The notes below the pieces were generated by a model. It saw only the letters and a list, made by a program, of their open reading frames with translations. It was not told where the DNA came from and did not search any database. The position numbers and the translations under genes are program-made. Source: Mactra quadrangularis (taxonomy: Eukaryota > Mollusca > Bivalvia > Venerida > Mactridae). Taken from it: 64,000 bases of DNA. The DNA lies in NCBI GenBank assembly GCA_025267735.1, contig CM046297.1, positions 17,200,011 through 17,264,010 on the forward strand, read 5' to 3'. Position 1 is the stretch's first letter. Each line of letters begins with the position of its first letter. This document shows positions 14,101-24,300 of this stretch, piece by piece.

Positions 14101-14724
14101 AGTTGTCATTTTGTTATTTTACAATTTGTTCAGTGTTATACAAGTTTTATACCGTTCATCATAGTTAAGATAAAAAAGTTTCATTTTTATGTTCTAGTTA
14201 AATTCAATATTGCATTTTAACCTAAATATTTTAAATTTTCAGGTTTGTCCAATGGTACATACAACGTTGAGATGAAAATGACCAAAACGGGTCCAAAATT
14301 GATTGAAATCAACGCCAGAATGGGTGGATTTTACCTCCGTGAATGGATCAAAAAAGTCTACAGCGTTGACTTGATGATTTGTGCCATGATGATTTCTGCG
14401 GGAGTCAAACCCTACGTCCCTAAACACCAACCTGATGGTCACCTCATGGGTATTATGCTTGTACCCTCACATCACAGCCACATATTCCATGATGAAAAGT
14501 ACTACACACAACTCAAGGACATGAGAGATGACGATCAAATCTTTTTACATCAATTGGGTGAACCTGAAGAATCGGGCTTGGACAATTTCGAAGAACCCAT
14601 GGCTAACATCACAGTCAGAGGAACATCTGTCGTGGAGGTCAAGAATAAGCTGATGTATGTCAGTGAAAGATTGAATATCAACAATGATGGCTACAGAGTT
14701 GATGAATTCATTAAGAAGTTTTAA
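2109..14724 (+). CDS. CARNS1: Carnosine synthase 1-like ATP-grasp ligase (14 coding exons)
   Basis: Predicted product 1036 residues. Coding exons: 2109-2180, 2882-3007, 5162-5342, 5752-5990, 6730-6993, 7324-7498, 7932-8035, 8706-8937, 9414-9898, 10383-10599, 11169-11331, 11748-12031, 12720-12806 and 14243-14724; all introns are GT-AG and phases agree throughout. Vertebrate CARNS1 joins beta-alanine to L-histidine using ATP, giving carnosine. The C-terminal ATP-grasp half matches it closely: Lys761 in FLKLEHGSSAVG, the FYGGSEHD block, then Glu886 in NVEMK and Glu898/Asn900 in EINARMGGFYLREW, the usual nucleotide and metal ligands. A Rossmann-like pre-ATP-grasp segment starts at VIGAGG (residues 605-610). 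The N-terminal half is also ATP-grasp-like, with Lys298 (VVVKPSG), Asp467, and Glu483/Asn485 (GIEVNGHD). A charged linker covers about 505-600. Length is a little above the vertebrate protein. The start is the first in-frame ATG after a splice acceptor; Met6 is an alternative. Substrate in this organism is inferred, not shown. Confidence 0.9.
3570..4130. repeat. Minisatellite, about 57-62 bp unit, in intron 2 of the carnosine synthase-like gene
   Basis: About eight diverged tandem copies of a unit built on TTGTCCTTTAACTAGGTCA followed by TTTGTTTTGATTTGACAACT and TGGCTG. Copies differ by substitutions and small indels, so the array is old. It lies inside the intron 3008-5161. Confidence 0.75.
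4725..4783. repeat. Two-copy tandem repeat of about 29-30 bp
   Basis: TGATAGTGTTTATTGTGACT followed by AATGGTGTTT occurs twice in a row, nearly unchanged, within intron 2 of the carnosine synthase-like gene. The next 280 bp hold looser related GTGAC/TGTTATT units. Confidence 0.7.
6024..6187. mobile_element. MITE, GGGCTCGACATTAA family, diverged copy
   Basis: The left end GGGCTCGACATTAAT and the right end CTTTAATGTCTAGCTCTG are imperfect inverted copies of each other. The copy at 38702-38876 has better-preserved ends. The insertion starts about 33 bp past the donor of exon 4 of the carnosine synthase-like gene, so the open frame running on to 6107 is read-through into repeat, not gene. No clear target duplication was seen. 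Confidence 0.6.
8129..8390 (-). mobile_element. SINE family B, near full length
   Basis: tRNA-like head at the right end (complement of AACTGAGCTAGCC, an A-box-like TAGCTCAGTTGGTAG) and tail at the left end with GTTAAATGCCGTAGCGACA next to a TTTG simple repeat. Same family as 17764-18078, 24051-24320 and 60595-60863. It sits in intron 7 of the carnosine synthase-like gene. Confidence 0.75.
10147..10215. repeat. Fragment of the TTGGTAAATTTTATTCAACT foldback family
   Basis: Contains CAACTGTCAGTGGCGCATAC and then CTAATTTAAATACTCAATAT followed by TTGTTCGAT, the arm of the palindromic element described at 48239-48614. Only one arm is recognisable here, in intron 9 of the carnosine synthase-like gene. 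Confidence 0.55.
12137..12362. mobile_element. Foldback/MITE copy in intron 12
   Basis: Left end ATTGGTAAATTTTATTCAAT and right end complementary to ATTGATAAATTTTATTCACC form an inverted pair about 226 bp apart. Same family as the 48239-48614 element, more diverged. Lies in intron 12 of the carnosine synthase-like gene. Confidence 0.6.
12838..14242. other. Intron 13, no feature recognised
   Basis: The longest late intron of the carnosine synthase-like gene (12807-14242). No coding signal, no tandem repeat and no copy of the SINE families was seen. It is AT-rich, with a GC-richer patch near 12850-12920 and 13880-13970. Confidence 0.5.
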
Positions 14725-15615
14725 GCTAACTCGCATAATACTGAGACATTTGTTTTTCTGTATGCTTTAAAGTAGATCTGAACAGACACATAGTTTGCTA
14801 ATGTTTTTCACTGACTTAGACATTAATATTTGTTGTTTTTTTCTAGTTATAATTTGCATATGATATGTAATTTGATTTGATTGGAAAAAGAACTTTATTT
14901 AAACAAGATTGATGTACCCATGACTAGGCTGTGGTTTTTGGAATACTTTAGCTTGCGGGTTTGATATAGAAAAATGTTATTGTACTATTTCTTGATGTTT
15001 AAAGGATGTAGTTTCTTTAATGTTATAGATGTACTTTGATATAACTATCTATTGTAGCCTCAAATGATTTTTTGAACTGTTCGTGGTTTTTTTCTGATTT
15101 TTTGTCTCTGTGTGGGTATGGTTTTTCAGTTTAACATTTTTCACATTTGTTTAAGAGTTCAGATGGCACTTCATATTAGACATGCACAAACTTACAAAGC
15201 TTATATTGAAACCATTTCTTTCTGATCTCTATTGATGAAAACCACTGAACACAACTATTTGATTTTGGATTTTTCTTTTAAAATCTAGATTACTTGTGTT
15301 ATTACCATATTTTCAGGTTTTATGTGAACGCAGTATATTTCATTCAAATACTGTACACAAAAAACAAGTATTGTCATGTAATATAACATCTTCATTGTTC
15401 AATGACAGTATGGTCATGAACACATATTATAAATACACTTTACAGGATTTTGATCATGGAATTTTTTTACCAACATTTGGGAATTTAGAATATGCAGTAT
15501 ATAATAAAATCCAATTTCAAATGACAGTGTTTTTGCTTTTTTCATTATTTTTGCATTATTGTAAATGTTTCTATGTTGTAAAAGAAAAATAATAAAAAAG
15601 AGTTTCGACTCACCA
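14725..15615 (+). other. 3' UTR of the carnosine synthase-like gene
   Basis: T-rich sequence after the TAA at 14722-14724 with no splice-supported coding potential. It ends with a canonical AATAAA at 15591-15596, so cleavage would fall near 15610-15620. The open frame at 15296-15592 lies wholly inside this UTR and is taken as chance. Confidence 0.7.
15591..15596 (+). terminator. Polyadenylation signal AATAAA
   Basis: Perfect AATAAA about 870 bp after the stop codon of the carnosine synthase-like gene, followed by a T/G-rich stretch (GGTTGTTTCATCTTTATTGG) that could act as the downstream element. Confidence 0.6.
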
Positions 15616-15815
15616 CCAGCTGGTTGTTTCATCTTTATTGGCGAAAGTCATAGTCATTCTTTATATACAGCGCCCTCCAAATGTTCAAGGACAAATGATG
15701 TTTGAGGGAAATACTGAGCATGCGTAAAATTACGTCAACTATTTACTATAATAAAATCTTATTTAGGTAGATGTACTAGCATGTTGATTAATTCATGCTG
15801 ATTTTGTAATATGCT

Positions 15816-16364
15816 CACATGACTATTTTTTTTGTATGATTTAAAGTGAATTGAATTATCCTAAATAACAGGATTTGTCCTAGGACTTCTAAAGGGCACT
15901 GTAGATTAATGCGTATGACAATCTGAGGAATATGTAATGAGCAGATATTATCTACCCTGGTAGACATTGACCCTGTAAACAGTCTCATGGAGATCAAATG
16001 TCAGATGATGTAGCCACATACTGCCTTCCCCAGTTAGTGGGATGCCTGCTGCAGTAGATGAAAAATAAAAAAAACAGGATTTGCTTGATTATTTAATTTA
16101 ATAGTGAACACATGACTATTTTTTATATGATTAAAAGTGAATTGAGTTATCCTAAATTACAGAATTTTGCCGTAGGACTTATAAAGGGCACTGTAGATAA
16201 ATGACAATATAAGGAATATGTAATGAGCTGATATTGGTAGACATTGACCCTGTAAACGGTTTCATGGAGATCAAATGTCAGATGATGTAGCCACATAATG
16301 CCTTCCCCAGTTAGTGGGATGACTGCAGTAGATTGCTTGATTGATCAATTAAATAGTGAACACA
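15816..16364. repeat. Direct tandem duplication, unit about 250-290 bp
   Basis: Two adjacent copies start at 15816 and 16109, both with CACATGACTATTTTTT. They share long near-identical blocks such as CATGGAGATCAAATGTCAGA and CCTTCCCCAGTTAGTGGGAT. The second copy is shorter through small deletions. It lies between the 3' ends of two convergent genes. No coding signal is consistent across both copies. Confidence 0.85.
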
Positions 16365-16976
16365 TGTTTAATTGAAAACAAAAGCTAAGTCTTAGTAGAC
16401 TTATAACAATATAGGATTTAATCTGTGTTACATACTAATGTATTCTGCTGTAATACGTGTATAACTTTGTTTGGCACAGATGCATACAATACAAACAAAC
16501 CTAGTTCTGTCGGAGAAACCCATAAATTCTAGTTCCGAATAAGAACTATTGTGACGGCCCTAAATGAAGGATATTTTTCAGTTGTCTTTCCTTGATAAAG
16601 TCTGAGGATTAGTATGAAAGGCCAAGCAGTTGGAATACTCGGGTTTTTATCATTGAAATATCATGTAAGGATCATGTGAGAATACTATATTTTATGTGTT
16701 GTCCATCACAGGTGTCTATTAATATGGCAGGATGCAAATAACAACAGCACTTGAGGTTGATTGAAAATGGGCATTTTGGTTTTAAATGCCATAAACATAA
16801 TATACAAGATATATACTTGTAAGCCAAAATGGCATATCTGGGTGGTCTTTTCTCACAAACAATACTTTACAAAAAAGTAAGGGATTTTTCCGAGTAATCC
16901 AACTAATTTGACCTTCCTATTTGAAGAGTATGCAAGAGGAACTAACTGACTTGTGTCCCTTAGACTTAATATAAAG

Positions 16977-19900
16977 TTAATTGATGGTATTTTCCTCAAT
17001 AGTATCATACTGAGTAAAGTGTATTTCATATGTGACACGACAAGAGTACACAAAAATTCCTAGAGCTCCTAACCAATCTAAAGCAGTCAAAACTCTTGCA
17101 AAATTAATGAAATAAAAATTCCAATCTTTTATGTTTGCTTTACATTCACTTTCCAAGTCTTTAGCTATCCAGACAGTTCCTGAAATGATAAAGTAAAAAT
17201 AAATAATTGCATTTTATAGTCTAAGTTTCATGCATACGCATGTTCACCGACTTTACAGCTATATTACCCCTGGTCATTGGGCTACTGGTATCTATCAATC
17301 TCCCAGGGGAGTCTTTTTATTCCGCTTATTAGTGCAGCCGACAAATTGGCGCAACGGAATTATACCACCCTCGCAGTTACCCATTTACACCTGGGTGGAG
17401 TGAAGCAATCGCAGGTAAATTTCTTGCTCAAGGAAAAAAGCAGTGTCCGTAGTGGGATTCGATCCCAGGACCTCTCAATTCCTAGGCGCGGGTCCTACCA
17501 CTGGACCACTGCTCCTATACAATTCATTTATATGTAGGTGTATATGCATGATGTCACCACCTACGTGAAACAGATAAGAACATGTACATTGTCGGTAGAA
17601 TTCATTACACTGACATCTGCGTTATAACAAGTGCCTAGTAACAGCCGAATCAAGAGATGAAGCCATTCCAGGAACGGCGAATAGGTTGACTGACCGTGAT
17701 CGTAATATGACATATACAATGTGTTTCTATGGCGTTAAACCCATCCCCATAAAAAATGTAAAAGCCGCCGGGCTAGCTTTGTTGGTAGCATGCAAGTCTA
17801 CTGATTGAGGGGTCGTGGGTTCGATTCCTGGGCGGGGCATACTTTCGAGGAGCTTGGTCATGAAATTTTTTCTACGACCATTCTCCCTCCTACCAATGAT
17901 TTTTAATTATGTAGGGCAGTTGTCGGTCACTGACGAAAGTATGCGCTTAGTAGTTGGTTAACAGCTAAATCTAGAGATTTAGCGGCTTTCCAGGAGGAGT
18001 GAGTAGGTTGACTGACTGCCGTTATATGACCTATACAGCATGTTAATACGGCGTTAAATCCAACAAACAAACAAACAATAAAGAATGTAAATCTATTCAC
18101 TCACCTACTATAAGCCATATAACAAAATACAAAGTCAGTATAAACAACCCGAGTTGTACTAACATGAAATCAAGGGCCCTTGTCATCTTGTCTTTTAAAA
18201 TCAATATGAGCAATGTTGAGTAGAAGAAAAATTCAAACCAAGATTTAACTAACAAGATAATAGCAACAAATGATTCACCCTGACATTCAGAACAATGTTT
18301 CACTGCACCTGCAATAAAGTAAAAAAGTCACTACAGTTATACAGTTCTTCTATTAATACAATGTACCATTAAAATTGATGGTATTTATTGTGGAATTATT
18401 CTTAATACATTATGAGACACTTTCTTCTCAAATTAAGCATTTGTGACAAAAACAAATAGTAAACAATAAAGGCGGTCTGAATAGCAGAACTATACTGTAA
18501 TAGTCTAAGGCACATTCTGATGCACTTTCACGTACTGAACAGCTATTACCCCTGATCATCTGGCCACTGATAGCTATCTTTCTTTTTTTTCCCTCCAAGA
18601 AGTCTTTTTAAACGGCTTATGCACAGCCAACAAACAGATGAAGCAGAATTATACCACTAACACAAATAAATAATAACACCAGGGTACCTGATACAATCGT
18701 ATGCAAAAGATAAAGTTATTGCCAAGTTGAAGTTAAAGCAAGGGTTTTTGAAGTCTACTATAAGTATCACTATTCAGTCGACTCTTGATATTAGGCCACA
18801 ACAAGTTGATGATATGTTCTACGGATTTTTCTAGAAAAAAAATGAGGCGAGCGAGCGAAGAAAAAATAGCAGTTTGACCATATTTTGATGAGCGAGCGAG
18901 GAAATAAAAATATTTTTTTGTAAAAACCGTCAAAATTAAGGTGCGAGCGCATCCATAGAACATAATATGATCAATTTGTAGTGGCATTAACTTCTCTGAT
19001 CATCGAGTCATACACCAACTGTTAACAAAGGTGCACATTGCAGTCACAGCATACAGTGCATGACCCTAACGGGTACCCATTTACACCTGGATAAAGTGAA
19101 GCAATCTTGCTCAAGAAAATTAGCAGTGCCCCTTATGGGATTTGAACCCAGGACCTCTTGATCCCTAAGCACGCGTCCCACCACTAGACAAGAAATTACT
19201 CTCAGACAAATGTTTTACTCACCAGCTACACATCTTGGAAAAGTCATCATTATCAAATGACCTATAAGGAAGTGTTCAACTGAAATAGAAGATACGTATT
19301 ATAAACGAGTTTTTATATAGAATCTCGCAATATAACCATAGCAAAAGCTGTGGGGTTGTAAGTGGTAGCATACTCTTCCTAAATCTGGCATCCTGGATTT
19401 GTTTCCCAGCCATGCAGGTCATACACTTAGCAACCAAGAACATTCATCAATGAGTATACTAAAATAAATAACTTCATCTTTAAATGAAAACTCCTTCTGA
19501 ATTCAAAGAAAAAAAAACTACTTTTAAGATAGGTTCTAAGAACCCGGGTCGATAGTGCAGTTGGTAGCGCGCCGGGATTTTGAATATTGTGCCCGAGGGG
19601 GGGCGGGTTCGAATCCCATCCGGGGAGGTTATACCCTTCCATGAAAATTTGACATTAATGTCGATTTTCCTCCATTGATTAGAGAATATGGAGAAATTTC
19701 TGGCTAGTACTGGTTATAGACAATGGTCCAGGAAAGCTAGTTTAGGTGCGCTGGACGCCGTAAAATGACCTAAATTGTGTTGACACGGTGTTAAATCTAG
19801 TAAAAAAAGAAAGGTTCTTTGAAAAAAGTAACTGCAGGCCACTATCTGTACTGCCAGTTTTATCTAAAACCATGTGTCTTGTTATATTCATAACATATAG

Positions 19901-21174
19901 AAAATAAACTCCTGCACTCGAAGCTATCTGGATTTTGCCCTATTTACTCATTCGAGACAGATCAGATTGATTTCTATGATACATGTACGTAGATGATTGG
20001 ATCATATTTAATCTTTTTTTTTAAATCTGTTCAAATCAAATATGTTTGTGAGTGTATATTGTTTATTTTTTATTTAGGATATATTATGCTAAACCACTTT
20101 GTTTATTTATTTATACTGTGTTTAACGCCATGTCCACACAATTTTTTTCAGGTTATTTAACAGTCTCCAGTGCACCAAACCTAGCTTTCCTGGAACCTTG
20201 TCAATAATCAGTACTCACCTACCCTTCCACAAGGCCAGAAACTTCTCCATATTATACTTCATTAATGGAGGAAAATTGACATTATTGTCGAATTTTCATG
20301 GAAGGGTATTAGGCAAACTTCTCGAGTGGGATTCAAACCTGTACCCCCTAGATTAGGGGATCCTAGATTTAAAATCCAAGGAGTGCTATCTACTGGGCTA
20401 CTGACCTGGGTTTATATTTAATCTATCAATGACAAGAATTTTGTTGGAACAATATTTCTAGACCTAAACTAAATATCTAATCTTGCAAATCATTCTTTAC
20501 TTATAACTAATATTGTTTGTTTTTGTTCATGTTTGTTTAATATACATGTACATTACATTGTAAATATCTGTGAGGACTACGGGTGTAACAATACGGTAAA
20601 AACCGTATTGCAATATATTGCAATACATACAGGTTTTTCGCTTAGACATGCAAAGCATTAATTATTGCATGTACCTCGTCCTAATGGGATCTGCATAGCA
20701 TGCATATGTGTATTTTCAAATGATCTCTTATCCAAATGTTTGAACTACTAGAATGGTCTATATGTCAGAAAATGCGTGGTTTGAAACAGACTTATGAAAA
20801 AAATCTATCAATTGACTAAAGGTTTAACATTTAAAAGAACAGTATGATTAGTTCAAGTATTCAATACATTTTAAACATTTAACTACCAGATTCTGATAAA
20901 AACAAGCAGTATGACACATAACTACAAAACTGGTTCAAGGAAAAACGAACCGGTTAAAAACCGTTAGAACTCGTATTGCAATATGAACCGGTATATCGGT
21001 TAACCGTAACACCCCTTGTGAGGACAATATGTATATTGAAAATGAGTTTGCCATTAAATATATAATGCTATCCCCGATTGATAAAGTTGTGATTATTGTT
21101 ATTGTTATCAACATAATAATATTAATACAAGTGAAATAATAATAATAATAATACAAATGTAACAATACAAATGT

Positions 21175-21215
<41 letters not shown>

Positions 21216-21251
21216 AAATGTAATAATAATAATAATAATAATAATACAAAT

Positions 21252-21300
<49 letters not shown>

Positions 21301-21304
21301 AAAT

Positions 21305-21392
<88 letters not shown>

Positions 21393-24300
21393 AAATGTAA
21401 TAATAATAATAATAATACAAATGTAATAATAATAATAATAATAATACAAATGTAATAATGATAATACAAATGTAAAAATAATAATACAATATTGATACAA
21501 ATGTAATAATAACAATACAAATGTAATAATAATAATAATTATTATGACGACGATGATGATAATAATAAAAAAATAAAAGTTAAAACATTTTATTACGGAA
21601 ACACCACTACCATAGCTTAAAAGTCTTAATTTACTCGAATATACTCAAATCGATACTTACTCACTCCTGTTGGTTGGAACAGCCTTCCAAGGAATCTTCT
21701 ATAAAAACTTCCAATATTTGCTACAAAAGATAATAGTTTCATACAGTCGTATGTCTATAAGGCCACAACAAGTTGATCATATGTTCTACGGATTTTTCTG
21801 GGAAAAAATGGGGCGAGCGAGCGAAGAAAAAAAAATCAAAAAAATCTTTATTTACTAGCTTTATATAGCGGTTTGACCAAATTTTTATGAGCGAGCGAGG
21901 AAATTAAAATTTTTTTTTGTAAAGACCGTCAAAATTAAAGTGCGAGCGAATCCATAGAACATATGATCAATTTGTTGTGGACTAATAAATATGTCAAAAA
22001 AAATAAAATTATTCTATATAGCACTTAAGACCCTAGTATTAAAAAGCATATGCGACAGAGCTTTTCTTGAAATCAATGGAAAGAGTAAACTTTCAAGACA
22101 ATGAATACGTTGTATAATTGTTGCAATAAATTTAAGTAAATCACCCCTAGTCAAGTAGTCATCTTGTATTGGGTATACCGCCAGCTGTATTGTAATGGTG
22201 TCGAACACCATGTGTTAATGCTTTTATAAATTATGCTTTAATAAAATTATTTTCTGTTACGTTACGTTCATCTGACATTCTATTGCTAAGTTGCAATTCT
22301 AATTTATTGTTATTCAAATAACAAGTTCAGTAAAGAATAGTCAAATGACTTGTAAGTGGAAAACAAAATCAATATTTCTTGATTTCGTTTGGAACCGTGG
22401 TTGTGGTTCGACCCCCCCCCCTTAGAAAAAAATCCTGGATCCGCCACTGACTTCTGCTTCAAGTGGGATGGGCAGATGTAAGACAAAGGTGAAGGATCCA
22501 TATACCTAGTCCTATTTAAAGCTTATGTCTGCAGACCTTAATCTAGCTTATTTTATGCAGTTTTTCTTTCATGAATATTAATAGCTTGATCTTACCAAAT
22601 GTAATGCTGGTTCTTATGTAATCCATAAAAGTAAAACTATCATAGACATCACTTTCAAGTGAAAATGGAGGTGCCGTTGGTTGTATATGTTGAGCACTAG
22701 AGGATGTTACTACTTCCATGAGTCGTTGAATAGAAATGTTGGTAGGAAATTCCGAGACACCGTCAAAAGGTATTTGATGAAAAGTACGACATTCTGGACA
22801 ACTTAAGTAAGTTTCATTCCCATGTCTGAAATTAAGAATAGTGTAAGGCATCCGATTAGGCCATGCCATACCAAAATTGTGTTAAGCGTTTGTTAAGCAT
22901 GTAAGTTTTAGAGTCCTCAATCCATAAAAAAATTGTTGGTGAAATATTCTTCAATAATGTTCCGGGATTCGATAAAGACAATTTATTTCGGGGAAAATGA
23001 GTTAAGCAATGACATTATTCTTTGTAAGCAATTTATCATAACAGTGCCATTTATACTATGTATATTTTATTATTTTACATGAAAAAAACACTAGTTGTTT
23101 AATATAAAACCATATGTTTTAAGTCTGAGGTTAATTTAGTCATGTAATAGGTAATTCAGACCACTGTTTCAAATTATGATGATATTTTTCCATTAAAAAT
23201 ATATATTATGCATTGTTTTCGTTGTAAAATATTTAAGTTTTTGTGAATAGGAAGGCCTACCTGGGTTTGTAAGTGTTTTTAAGCATATGACATAAATATA
23301 TAAAGGCTCAGCTGCAAGAACAATTAATCAAATGAAAAATATACAGCCATGTGCATTTCAAAAGATACCATTTAACACCATGTAAATATAAACTATGATC
23401 ATTTACGGTGGCCAGCTTGCTTGACCTAGCTTTCCTGGACACTTGTCTATAACCAGTATTTACCTATCCTACCAAGACTGATTAATACTTCTCCATATCA
23501 TTATACCTCAGTGTTGAAGGTAATTTGACATTACAGTCAATTCATTTGATGGTTTGTTCTGTAGCGGGCCACTCTGCAGAGGTTAAACTGTCCTCTCAAA
23601 ATAACCATAGGTGTAATTTACAACATTGCGTGTATAATGTAATGGCAGTTGTTGAACATACATACATTCTTAATACCAATAACATTCAATGTATATTAAA
23701 TTTCATTTAAACTGGTGATAAGTTAAATAGACTATTCTTTTAAATTGTCAATTGTCTTTTTGCTGTGTTCAGACAAAAGGTAGCTTTTTATGACATTTCT
23801 GCAGTCTATGAAATCAGGATATGAAAGTGGTTGCACTAACAGGTCATTATGGCAGCTAGCACTATTTCTTGTTTGTAGAAATTTGGTTGCTCATAATAAT
23901 ATTTTGTTTACCCAAACTAGAAATTGGTTGTCCCCGGCAACCAGACTCCCACTTATTTTGTAGACTTTTTCTTATGATGCGACAATTTTCTGACGATCTG
24001 GTATTAATGAAATTATGTAGTTCTGTACAAGGATCCTTGTTTTTGGGGGGTTTTTTGTTGGGTTTAAGGCCCCTGCAACACATTGGATAGGTTATATCAC
24101 AGCGGTCAATTCACCTACTTACTGTTCCTGGAGGGGCTAAATCTCTGGATTTCCGTCAGTGATTGACTACTGCCCTACATGATTTAGAATCAGTAGTAGG
24201 TGGGAGAATGGCTTTAGAAAACTTTTTAATGACCAAGCTCCACGAAAGTATGCTCGGCTGGGAATCTACAACCCCTCAATCAGTAGACTAGTGCACTACC

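Noticed and set aside
15296..15592. 98-codon + strand open frame
   Set aside because: Falls inside the 3' UTR before the AATAAA signal and resembles no protein.
17440..17516. tRNA-like sequence with A and B boxes
   Set aside because: Head of SINE family A; the cloverleaf stems do not pair and the sequence continues into a SINE body shared with other copies. The same holds for 8290-8390, 19543-19620, 24240-24320 and 60780-60863.
20935..21520. Three overlapping long open frames rich in Tyr, Ile and Leu on the - strand
   Set aside because: They are the three readings of the (AAT)n microsatellite; no gene.
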